DNA of 45,033 nt, from contig JAFYCM010000056.1 of the NCBI GenBank assembly GCA_017539645.1, forward strand, positions 1 through 45,033, read 5' to 3'. Position numbers and translations under genes: made by a program. Every line of letters begins with the position of its first letter. Position 1 is the first letter of the stretch. The notes below the pieces were generated by a model. The model saw only the letters and a program-made list of their open reading frames with translations. It was not told the DNA's origin and did not search any database. This document shows, in pieces, positions 34,517-42,672 of the stretch. The DNA is from Bacteroidales bacterium (GTDB lineage Bacteria; Bacteroidota; Bacteroidia; Bacteroidales; Marinilabiliaceae).

Positions 34517-35542
34517 ATGAACCAAAACAGAATTACAGTAATGTTGCTTGCAGCGGTGCTTTTAGGCGGTTGCAGCAGCAATGAGAAGGCGAAGGAGAAG
34601 GCTCCTTTGCGTGTCAGGACGGAGGTTGTGAAGGCCACTTCTGATAGCGGAAAAAGAACATTTGTAGGCACAATAGAGGAGTGTGAGGCTACCTCGGTGA
34701 GCTTTACGAGCATGGGCGTTGTGAAGCGTGTACTTGTTGGCGAAGGACAGCGCGTGACTCAGGGCGACTTGATAGCCGAAATGGACGACACGCAAGCACG
34801 CAACATGCTCTTGGCCGCCGAAGCTCAGATGACGCAAGCCAACGACGCTCTCGAGCGTTACACTATGCTCCACAACGCAGGTTCGTTGCCCGAGGTGAAT
34901 TGGGTTGAGATTCAGAGCAAAGTGGCACAAGCCAAGTCGCAGCTCGAATTGGCGCGTAAAAACTTGGCCGACTGCAAACTAACGGCACCCGTAAGCGGCA
35001 TCGTTGGGCGGAAGTTGGTTGGTGCGGGCGAAACGGCGCTTCCGTCGCAGGCCATAGTTACCATTTTGAACATCGATAGGGTGAAAGTGAAGTTGTCGGT
35101 GCCCGAAAATGAGATAAATACAATTTCTGCCAACACGGCAAGCCACATTTGCGTTGCAGCGGCTAACGTACAAATTGCTGGAGGCAGCGTAGAGAAAGGC
35201 GTACAAGCCGATGCCCTTACGCATACGTACGATATACGTATCAATCTACCGAACGCCAATCATCAGCTATTGCCAGGCATGGTGGCTTCGGTGGTGCTCA
35301 ACAATGGCAGTAGCAACGCCGTAAATACTATCCTTTTGCCTATAACGTCTGTTCAAAAACGCAACGACGATTCGCATTTCGTTTGGGTTGTCGATGCCGA
35401 AAACAAAGCTCGCCGTAGCCAAGTGACCATTGGCTACGCTATTGGCAACGACATAATTATCACCAGCGGACTTAGCGAAGGCAACCGCGTGGTAGTAGAT
35501 GGTTATCAGAAACTTAGCGAAGGCGTTAATGTTGTCTATTAG
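34517..35542 (+). CDS. RND efflux periplasmic adaptor (membrane fusion) lipoprotein
   Basis: 341 aa. It starts with a lipoprotein signal, lipobox LLGGC with Cys19, so it is anchored to a membrane and lies in the periplasm. A lipoyl/barrel-sandwich segment (FVGTIEECEATSVSFTSMG; later KLTAPVSGIVGRKLVGAG) flanks a short alpha-hairpin (about residues 95-150), followed by beta-barrel and membrane-proximal domains. This is the HlyD/AcrA family and links the inner-membrane pump to TolC. The pump gene starts 15 bp after the stop. Substrate is unknown. Confidence 0.93.
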   Translation: MNQNRITVMLLAAVLLGGCSSNEKAKEKAPLRVRTEVVKATSDSGKRTFVGTIEECEATSVSFTSMGVVKRVLVGEGQRVTQGDLIAEMDDTQARNMLLAAEAQMTQANDALERYTMLHNAGSLPEVNWVEIQSKVAQAKSQLELARKNLADCKLTAPVSGIVGRKLVGAGETALPSQAIVTILNIDRVKVKLSVPENEINTISANTASHICVAAANVQIAGGSVEKGVQADALTHTYDIRINLPNANHQLLPGMVASVVLNNGSSNAVNTILLPITSVQKRNDDSHFVWVVDAENKARRSQVTIGYAIGNDIIITSGLSEGNRVVVDGYQKLSEGVNVVY

Positions 35543-35557
35543 TAGGGAGACATAAGT

Positions 35558-38500
35558 ATGAAAAACAAGACAAGTTGGATTAGTTGGCCTCTGACGCACT
35601 ATCCCATAAGTATGCTTATCGTGGGACTGATGTTCTTTTTAGGAATATATGGTATGCACGATATGCCAAAAGACGAATTCCCGGCAATGACAATTCGTCA
35701 AGGCGTGGTGGTGGCAATATATCCTGGCGCAACGTCGGAAGAGGTGGAGCAGCAAGTTACGCGCCCGCTCGAACGCTATCTCTTTACTTACGGCGAAGTG
35801 AATCGCACCAAAACGACCTCGACTTCGCAAAACGGCATGAGTATGGTGCTGGTGCATCTCAACGACGATGTAAATAATAAAGATGAAGTTTGGAGCAAGA
35901 TAAAGCACGGCCTCAACCTCTTCAAACAAGAGCTTCCGCAAGGTGTTTTGGCGCTTGTGGCTAACGATGATTTTGGCAACACTTCGGCTCTGCTCATTGC
36001 TATTGAGAGTAGCGAACGTAGCTATCGCGAACTGCATACGTACACCGACCGCCTTGGCGACCAGCTACGACGTATTCCTTCGGTGGCTAACGTGCGCGTG
36101 TATGGCGAGAAAAAAGAGCAGATTAGCCTCTATGTAGATAGAAAACGCCTTGAGGCTTACGGCATTGGCGAACAGATGCTTCTGGCTACTATGCAGGCTC
36201 AAGGGCTAACTACCATGAGCGGCAGCATAGCCAACAACACGCAGCAAACGCCCATACATATTACTACTACGGAGAATAGCGAGGCCGAGATAGCCAACCA
36301 GATTATCTTTTCCGACCCTTCGACGGGCAAAACGGTGCGCGTGGCCGACGTGGCGCAAGTGGTGCGCGAATACGACAAAAATGCGAGCTACATTGAGCAA
36401 AATGGCCATCCGTGCATTCTGCTCTCGCTCGAGATGACACCCGGCAACAACATTGTGGCATACGGCGAAGAGGTGGACCAAGTGCTCGACGAATTCCGCA
36501 CAAATGAACTGCCCAACGATGTCACCCTCACGCGCATAGCCGACCAGCCCAAAGTGGTTGGCGACAGTGTGACGTCGTTTGTGCGCGACCTTTTGGTGTC
36601 GATGGCGGTCATCATTTTGGTGATGATGCTCCTCTTCCCATTGCGTTCGGCGTTGGTGGCGGCGCTCACCATTCCGCTTAGTACGTTCGTCTCTGTTGCT
36701 GGCATGTATATGGCTGGCATTGAACTAAATATGATGACACTCGCAGCGCTCATTGTGGTGCTGGGTATGATAGTGGACAACGCCATTGTGGTTATCGATG
36801 GCTATCTGGAATATGTGGGCAAAGGCTTAGAGCCGAAAGAGGCGGCAGTGAAGTCGGTGAAGCAATATTTACTGCCAATGACGCTCGCCACCATCTGCAT
36901 TTGCGCCATTTTCTTCCCATTCCTCATAACTATGAAAGGCATGTTCTATGACGCTCTTGTAGATTTTCCGTGGACCATAACTATAAACCTTATGGTGTCG
37001 CTGCTGTTGGCAGTGGCTGTTATTCCATTCCTATGCGTAAAAATTATCGGCATACCTAAGAAGAGCAGCGGCAAAAAGCTAACCGACCACGTTCAACGTA
37101 TCTACGACCATGTGCTCACGTGGACATTCGCCCATCCGTGGCTGACGATTGGCGGCGGCGTGGTAGCGGTGTTGCTATCTATGCTTATAGTGCCATCGCT
37201 CAAGGTGCGTCTGTTTCCTTACGCCGACCGCGAGCAGTTTGCGGTGGAGATTTTCTTACCCGACGGAAAAGGTATCGATGAAACGCGCATTGTGGCCGAC
37301 TCGCTCCGCAACGCCATGCAAGCCGATGACCGCATCGTGAGCATAACAAGTTTTATAGGTTGCTCGTCGCCTCGTTTCCAGGCTGCCTACGCACCGCAAA
37401 TGGCTGGTAGCAACTTCGCTCAGTTCATAGTAAATACAACGTCGCAAGAGACTACGCTCGAACTTTTAGCTGAATATCAACCTAAATGGAGCGAGGCGTT
37501 TCCCAATGCGTACATAAAGTTCAAACGCCTTGATTATCTTGAAGTTGAAGAGCTCGAATATCGTTTCTATGGCGACAATCTCGATTCGCTTCATCATGTG
37601 GCGGAACAGATGCAGACGCGAATGCAGCAAATGCCTGAACTCGAATGGGTTCACAACGATTTCTATCAACCTTATCCAATAGTCGACGTCACGCTCGACC
37701 CTGTTGTGGCGGCTCAGTTTGGACTTACGCGAGCTACCACAGCGCTTGCCATCGCTGCTGCCACGGGCGACTTGAAAATCGGTCAACTTTGGGAGGACGA
37801 TTACCAATTGCCAATTGTGGTTAGAGATGCCACCAACCTCACCTTTTCCGATGTCGCCAATGTGGGCATACCTACAACGCTCGCGGCCATTTCGGGCAAT
37901 GTAAATAACACCAACAGCACCATTCCGCTTCGTCAGGTGGCGAAGGTGGCACCGCGCTGGACCGAAAGTCGCATTATGCACCACGGCGGCGATCGTTGCA
38001 TCACGGTTACTGCGCGTTTTGCTCAAGGTGTCTATGCCGCGCCTATCGAGGAAGAGCTTGCACGCATTATGCTCAACGAGATTGAACTCCCCGATGGCGT
38101 TCGTGCCGAGGTGGGCGGCGAGATAGAATATGGCGACGAAGCTATGCCTCAGATACTTGGCGGCATCGTAATAGCTATGATTATAATATTCTTCTTCCTG
38201 CTCTTCAACTTCAAAAAGTTCGGCATAACTACAATATGTATGGTGGCGTTGGCGCTGATGATGCCTGGCACACTTGTCGGCCTCGGACTTATGGACCGCG
38301 CATTGGGTCTCACGTCCATCTTTGGTCTAATTACGCTCATGGGCATAATTATGCGTAACGAGATACTCATCTTCGAACACGCCAACGACATTGTAAATAA
38401 GTACGTTACGTGGAATCCGCAATACACACGCGACGACTACAACGAGGTGGTTCGCAAAGCCGCCATCGATGCCGGTAGCCGACGCATGGTGCCAATTTTT

Positions 38501-38662
38501 CTAACCACAGCAACCACAGCTGTTGGCGTTGTGCCTATGATTATTGCACAATCGTCATTTTGGATGTCTGTGGGTGTAACAATCTTTACTGGCGGCATTG
38601 GCTCGCTCATTCTTGTGGTAACGGTGCTTCCTGTGGTTTATTGGAAAGTTAATCTCAAATGA
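35558..38662 (+). CDS. RND efflux transporter permease (AcrB/HAE1-like)
   Basis: 1034 aa, proton-driven inner-membrane pump. Twelve membrane helices in two homologous halves with two large periplasmic loops; the N-terminal pattern FPAMTIRQGVVVAIYPGATS is typical of the family. At the proton-relay site in helix 4 the sequence is GMIVDNAIVV, with Asp407 but Asn408 where AcrB has a second aspartate. In helix 10 the AcrB lysine position is Arg933 (GIIMRNEILIFEHAN). This points to an HAE-like branch different from classic drug pumps. It lies between adaptor and TolC genes in one operon. Confidence 0.95.
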   Translation: MKNKTSWISWPLTHYPISMLIVGLMFFLGIYGMHDMPKDEFPAMTIRQGVVVAIYPGATSEEVEQQVTRPLERYLFTYGEVNRTKTTSTSQNGMSMVLVHLNDDVNNKDEVWSKIKHGLNLFKQELPQGVLALVANDDFGNTSALLIAIESSERSYRELHTYTDRLGDQLRRIPSVANVRVYGEKKEQISLYVDRKRLEAYGIGEQMLLATMQAQGLTTMSGSIANNTQQTPIHITTTENSEAEIANQIIFSDPSTGKTVRVADVAQVVREYDKNASYIEQNGHPCILLSLEMTPGNNIVAYGEEVDQVLDEFRTNELPNDVTLTRIADQPKVVGDSVTSFVRDLLVSMAVIILVMMLLFPLRSALVAALTIPLSTFVSVAGMYMAGIELNMMTLAALIVVLGMIVDNAIVVIDGYLEYVGKGLEPKEAAVKSVKQYLLPMTLATICICAIFFPFLITMKGMFYDALVDFPWTITINLMVSLLLAVAVIPFLCVKIIGIPKKSSGKKLTDHVQRIYDHVLTWTFAHPWLTIGGGVVAVLLSMLIVPSLKVRLFPYADREQFAVEIFLPDGKGIDETRIVADSLRNAMQADDRIVSITSFIGCSSPRFQAAYAPQMAGSNFAQFIVNTTSQETTLELLAEYQPKWSEAFPNAYIKFKRLDYLEVEELEYRFYGDNLDSLHHVAEQMQTRMQQMPELEWVHNDFYQPYPIVDVTLDPVVAAQFGLTRATTALAIAAATGDLKIGQLWEDDYQLPIVVRDATNLTFSDVANVGIPTTLAAISGNVNNTNSTIPLRQVAKVAPRWTESRIMHHGGDRCITVTARFAQGVYAAPIEEELARIMLNEIELPDGVRAEVGGEIEYGDEAMPQILGGIVIAMIIIFFFLLFNFKKFGITTICMVALALMMPGTLVGLGLMDRALGLTSIFGLITLMGIIMRNEILIFEHANDIVNKYVTWNPQYTRDDYNEVVRKAAIDAGSRRMVPIFLTTATTAVGVVPMIIAQSSFWMSVGVTIFTGGIGSLILVVTVLPVVYWKVNLK

Positions 38663-38671
38663 TAACTACTT

Positions 38672-40003
38672 ATGAAAAAGGTATTTATAGCTATAATGAC
38701 ATTCGTGGCGTCGGCTGCTTCGGCGCAACAACAATATACGCTCGAACAGCTTATCGATTCGGCACACCAGAACAACATAGCCATGCGCAACGCTCGGCAC
38801 AACATCGATGCGGCTCATCATCAGCGAAGTGCGGCATTCACCAACTATTTTCCGAGCGTCAGTGCCAATGGCGCGTGGTTCAAGAGCGATAAAGATTTGG
38901 TGCAAACCACCGTCAACCCGTCGGACTACATATCGCCCGAAATGGGTGCCGCGTTGGCTCAGTCGATACCTGCCGAAGCCCTTGCCGGACTTGCCAATCC
39001 TATGGATATTTCTATGATTAACGGCGGCGTGGTGGCTGGCGTCATGGCTACGCAACCAATTTTTGCCGGCGGACAAATAGTGAACGGCAATCGCTTGGCG
39101 AAGATTGGCGAAGAGGTGAGCTCGCTGCAACTCGAATTGTCGGAAAATGAGGTTGAGAAGACAACGGAGACCTATTTCTGGCAACTCATTTCGCTGCAAG
39201 AGAAGATGAAAACAGCTGACGCAGTGAATGTTATGCTTGCCGACATTTATAAAGATGTTGAAGTGGCAGTCAAGGCTGGTCTGACCATGCGCAACGACCT
39301 ATTGCAAGTGCAATTGCGCCAAAACGACGTGAAGAGTCAGCAGCTAAAGTTGCAGAATGCTTTTTCGCTAATGAAAATGCTTACGGCTCACTATTGTGGC
39401 TTGACCGACACCTCGTTTTCCGTCATTGTCCCCGCCATGACCAACGAACCGTTGCAAGCGCTTGCCAGCGGCGATATAAATAGTCTGCCAGAATACCAAT
39501 TGCTGCAGAAACAGACCGAGGCTGCCAATCTTCAGCGCAAGATGGAGGTGGGCAAGAATCTGCCAACCGTTGCCGTGGGCGCAGGCTACAACTACCACAC
39601 GCTAATGAGCGAAAAGCAGTCGTTTGGCATGGTGTTCGCCACCGTAAGTATTCCCATAACCGATTGGTGGAGCGGTTCGCACAATATCAAACGCAAGAAG
39701 ATAGCCCAACAGCAAGCCGAAGAACAGTTTGCCGACAATGTCGACCTCTTGCGCATTCGCCAACACAAAGCGCTAAACGATGTCATCGAAGCAGCACAAC
39801 AAGTGGACATTGCCCATCAAAGCATAGCCCAAGCCGAAGAGAATCTGCGCATCCAACGCGACTGCTACCGAGCTGGCACCTTGCGCATGAGCAATCTCCT
39901 CGAAGCGCAACTCCTCTACCAACAAACCCTCGACAAATATGTTGATGCACAAGCCGAATACCAGAACAGATTACTGGAATATAAGCAGGCTGGAGGAAGG
40001 TGA
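38672..40003 (+). CDS. TolC family outer-membrane efflux protein
   Basis: 443 aa with signal peptide (about residues 1-18, ending ASAASAQ). Two repeats of long coiled-coil helices, with the first beginning near YTLEQLIDSAHQNN and the second around residues 265-420, are typical of TolC channel proteins. It forms the outer-membrane duct for the RND pump encoded 9 bp upstream. The last residues lack an unusual extension. The gene ends next to a hairpin-rich repeat region, which may serve as its transcription end. Confidence 0.93.
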   Translation: MKKVFIAIMTFVASAASAQQQYTLEQLIDSAHQNNIAMRNARHNIDAAHHQRSAAFTNYFPSVSANGAWFKSDKDLVQTTVNPSDYISPEMGAALAQSIPAEALAGLANPMDISMINGGVVAGVMATQPIFAGGQIVNGNRLAKIGEEVSSLQLELSENEVEKTTETYFWQLISLQEKMKTADAVNVMLADIYKDVEVAVKAGLTMRNDLLQVQLRQNDVKSQQLKLQNAFSLMKMLTAHYCGLTDTSFSVIVPAMTNEPLQALASGDINSLPEYQLLQKQTEAANLQRKMEVGKNLPTVAVGAGYNYHTLMSEKQSFGMVFATVSIPITDWWSGSHNIKRKKIAQQQAEEQFADNVDLLRIRQHKALNDVIEAAQQVDIAHQSIAQAEENLRIQRDCYRAGTLRMSNLLEAQLLYQQTLDKYVDAQAEYQNRLLEYKQAGGR

Positions 40004-40032
40004 GAATTGAGAATTCTTCACAAGATACAAAT

Positions 40033-40258
40033 GGCTTCGACAAGCTCAGCCGGCGGAGGTGGTTGAAAAAAAAATCGCTGGCTGAGCCTGTCGAAGCCCG
40101 CGATTCTTGCGGTTATAATGGCAGGGAGTTACACCCCAGCCTAAGATATGTCGCCACTTCGTGGCTATGCATAACACCGAAGGTGTGAAATATCTTAGCC
40201 ATAGGTGTGAACCTATGGCGATACGTCCGTATATTTTTCGCAGGCGCAGAATCCTGCG
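40033..40258. repeat. Hairpin-rich repetitive element (REP-like)
   Basis: Successive inverted repeats: 40033-40051 with 40080-40098 (GGCTTCGACAAGCTCAGCC type, 18 of 19 paired); CCGC/GCGG at 40098-40112; CTAAGATAT/ATATCTTAG (40141-40149, 40190-40198) enclosing GCCAC-TTC-GTGGC (40153-40165) and ACACC-GAA-GGTGT (40174-40186); GCCATAGGT/ACCTATGGC (40198-40219); CGCAGG/CCTGCG (40239-40258). Short open frames here are by-products. It accounts for most of the 352-bp space between the TolC and BadF-type genes. Confidence 0.85.
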
Positions 40259-40269
40259 TACCAACGCAC

Positions 40270-40296
40270 AAAAAAGGCTGCCACGATGTGACAGCC
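40270..40296 (-). terminator. Rho-independent terminator after the BadF-type kinase operon
   Basis: On the minus strand GGCTGTCA and TGGCAGCC pair (7 of 8) around a 5-base loop and are followed by TTTTTT. Same stem family as the terminators at 7306 and 9120. Confidence 0.8.
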
Positions 40297-40355
40297 CTAC
40301 AATTGTATCTACATTCTACATTACGCTATACCTTCTACGCTCTACTCTTTACCCT

Positions 40356-41195
40356 CTACACATGGTATGCTACCAAACCGCGTTGTGGCGTAGACTCGAT
40401 AGTATCTATTTGCAAGCCGTAACTTGCCACTACATCGGTGAGTATATCGCGGAAATTATAGGCTATGCCGCCCACAAATGCCAAGCGGCTCTCACGTAGT
40501 TTTTCATAGCGCGTTAGGTTGCGGTCGATAAATGCCACAAAACTCTCGCTCACAATATCCCAGACACACTCTTCTTCGAAATGCGCATGTGCAAATTGCG
40601 CAAAACTTGCCAAAAAGCGATTCGCTTCTGGTTGGCGATAGACTCGCTCAATGATGCCAGCATAATCCGTCTTGGCAAATTCGAAAAATGCCTTTTCAAA
40701 CCCTTCGTTTGTATGACCTTTCAATACTGCCGAGACAAGGCGTTTACCAATGTCCGCGCCACTACCCTCATCACCAAGTATATAGCCAAGCGGCGGAACG
40801 TTTTCTACAATCTTCTTTCCGTCGTAATAGCATGAATTTGAGCCTGTTCCCAATATGCACGCAACTGTAGGTTCGCCTTGGCTGAGAGCTCGAGCAGCAC
40901 CCATTAGGTCGCTTTCTACGATAATCTTGTCGGCAGCCAAACCACTGATAGTCTGCAACGAGCGCACCACACGAGCATTCACATCGCCACCAATACAGCC
41001 AGCTCCGTAGTAGCAAATAGCTTCAATTTTGGCACCTTGAAGTGCATCAAAACTCTCTTTCACCACGGCGTCAATCTCCTCTTGCGACTGATGTATGGGA
41101 TTTATTCCTCGCGTATATATGGTATTAATTATCGCGCCATTGTCGGCTAAAGTCCATTGAACTTTGGTAGAGCCTGCGTCTGCTATAATGTACAT
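40356..41195 (-). CDS. BadF/BadG/BcrA/BcrD-type ATPase, probable N-acetylglucosamine kinase
   Basis: 279 aa of the ASKHA (actin-like) fold. The phosphate-1 motif is in MYIIADAGSTKVQWTL, phosphate-2 in CILGTGSNSCYYDG, followed by LGYILGDEGSGADIGKRL. Bacteroidetes relatives are annotated as N-acetylglucosamine kinases, which phosphorylate amino sugar recovered from peptidoglycan or host glycans. It is the last gene of a four-gene minus-strand operon and starts 17 bp after the InaA-type kinase. A terminator lies 60-85 bp beyond its stop. Substrate is from family knowledge, not proven. Confidence 0.87.
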   Translation of the reverse strand: MYIIADAGSTKVQWTLADNGAIINTIYTRGINPIHQSQEEIDAVVKESFDALQGAKIEAICYYGAGCIGGDVNARVVRSLQTISGLAADKIIVESDLMGAARALSQGEPTVACILGTGSNSCYYDGKKIVENVPPLGYILGDEGSGADIGKRLVSAVLKGHTNEGFEKAFFEFAKTDYAGIIERVYRQPEANRFLASFAQFAHAHFEEECVWDIVSESFVAFIDRNLTRYEKLRESRLAFVGGIAYNFRDILTDVVASYGLQIDTIESTPQRGLVAYHV

Positions 41196-41212
41196 ATTGC
41201 AATAAATATGAA

Positions 41213-41977
41213 TTATTTGAACATTCTCGAGAATTTTTTTCTGCGTGTATAGCTTCTATCGTGTCGTCTTTTTTGCTCTAAAGCTTTGTCTACAAACGAT
41301 TTTGGCAGCCCACGACACTCTACATATTTAGTTGCTACATACGTAAAAATATCCTTCTCGCCAGTGAAAAGCGTCAAATTTTCGAATGCATCTCTCATCG
41401 GCATTTCACTGCCAGAACGGAAGAATTTCATTCTATTTATATCGATAAGAGAAAAGCTAATCTTTCCGTTATCAATATTATAGAGAACGTTTGTACTATT
41501 AAGGTCATAGTGCAAAACACCTTTCGTATGCAGCTGAGCCACAAACTCTGCAAAAGCATCGGCGATAGTTGTGTCGTATATAGGCGGCGAAAGTTTAGAG
41601 CCAATATGGTCGTCGCAGCATTCACTCGTTAGAAAAAAGCAATATCCCATGCGTCCGCAATGCCTCTGCTCCACATAAGCAAACGGTGTAGGCGTAAAGA
41701 ATCCGCGCGCTATAAGTTCGAAGGCATTTTCGTATGCACGCTTAGCTTTCGACGTACGTAAATTGCCATAAATAAGGCTATTCAATGCGTTAGGCTTGCG
41801 AAAGCGTTTTACCACAATCGGCTCATCAAAACCATTGATAACGAAGCGCTTAACTGTATTACGACCACTAAAAAGCAACTCGCCGCCGCGGTTCATCTCT
41901 TCATCAATATTATTGACAAACGCAACCAACGCAGCGTTATCGCTATAATTACTATTTATACAAATTTTCGTATTCAT
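41213..41977 (-). CDS. InaA/Kdo-type lipopolysaccharide kinase
   Basis: 254 aa with a protein-kinase-like fold. The nucleotide lysine is probably Lys57 in IVVKRF. The catalytic loop is HTKGVLHYDLNSTNVLY with Asp158 and Asn163, and the metal aspartate is Asp179 in SLIDINRMKFF. This fits the Kdo/WaaP/InaA family, which phosphorylates the inner core of lipopolysaccharide. The first four bases overlap the end of the GIN gene (ATGA), so translation is coupled. Target sugar is not certain. No membrane segment is present; it should act on the cytoplasmic face. Confidence 0.85.
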   Translation of the reverse strand: MNTKICINSNYSDNAALVAFVNNIDEEMNRGGELLFSGRNTVKRFVINGFDEPIVVKRFRKPNALNSLIYGNLRTSKAKRAYENAFELIARGFFTPTPFAYVEQRHCGRMGYCFFLTSECCDDHIGSKLSPPIYDTTIADAFAEFVAQLHTKGVLHYDLNSTNVLYNIDNGKISFSLIDINRMKFFRSGSEMPMRDAFENLTLFTGEKDIFTYVATKYVECRGLPKSFVDKALEQKRRHDRSYTRRKKFSRMFK

Positions 41978-42672
41978 TCTGTTCTTCTGAAACGTCGTTC
42001 TAAACTACTGTTCGACAACATTTTAGTATGTATTTGCGGCTCGCCATCGTATTTCACCAAACTATGATGGTTGGCGTAAATAATCAGTTCGTCCGTAACA
42101 TTCACCTCGGCCTCCGAAGAGTTGTCGAGAGTCACCTCCATAACATCGGCTTCCAGTTTGTAGCTCTTCAGCATGCTGCTCTCGTCTAAAAAGACGTCCG
42201 CTGAACGCGCTGAGCCTGAGATTTGTAGCGATGCATTATTCTCGAGATGGACTTTCAAATAAGTAACATCCACAACAAAATAATATTCGCTGCCGTGGCT
42301 CGACTTCACCACAAGTTTCTCTCCCACAATTGGCGATTCGCAACGAATGCGGCTGCTGGTCGACGCAATGTATGTAAGCGTAGAATCGTAGTCGACGTAG
42401 ACATTGATGCGCTTGCTGTGGCGATACTTGAATTTATTGGCAAAAATGGACAACATACCCGCTGAATCTACAGTGCAAACGGTGCTATTTATGGCGCCTC
42501 GCTCACCTTCGACCACAATGCGGCGCTTGTCCGATTTGTTGATAATCAGATTTATGCCACTTGCCACAGTAATCTGCGTAAACTGCTCAACCTTAGGCCA
42601 TTCACGCTTCAGCTGTGCATTAGCAGTCAGAGCCGTAAATATGAATAATATTACAAGTATGCCTCTACGCAT
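41974..42672 (-). CDS. Exported head-GIN domain (DUF2807) protein
   Basis: 232 aa with signal peptide (about residues 1-19, ending TANAQ). The rest matches the putative auto-transporter adhesin head GIN domain: an initial FTQITVASGINLIINKSDK strand, then a right-handed beta-helix-like series (IASTSSRIRC, LVVKSSHGSEYYF, LKVHLENNASLQISGSA, MEVTLDNSSEAEVNV). The domain is common in Bacteroidetes, periplasmic or surface located, and of unknown function. It begins directly after the M49 stop codon with no gap and overlaps the kinase gene by 4 bp, so it belongs to the same operon. Confidence 0.88.
   Translation of the reverse strand: MRRGILVILFIFTALTANAQLKREWPKVEQFTQITVASGINLIINKSDKRRIVVEGERGAINSTVCTVDSAGMLSIFANKFKYRHSKRINVYVDYDSTLTYIASTSSRIRCESPIVGEKLVVKSSHGSEYYFVVDVTYLKVHLENNASLQISGSARSADVFLDESSMLKSYKLEADVMEVTLDNSSEAEVNVTDELIIYANHHSLVKYDGEPQIHTKMLSNSSLERRFRRTE

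Noticed and set aside
40000-40499. Several 60-112 aa open frames in the hairpin-rich region
   Set aside because: They are translations of inverted repeats (for example NLWRYVRIFFAGAESC) that tend to recur as spurious proteins; the hairpin structure explains the DNA better.
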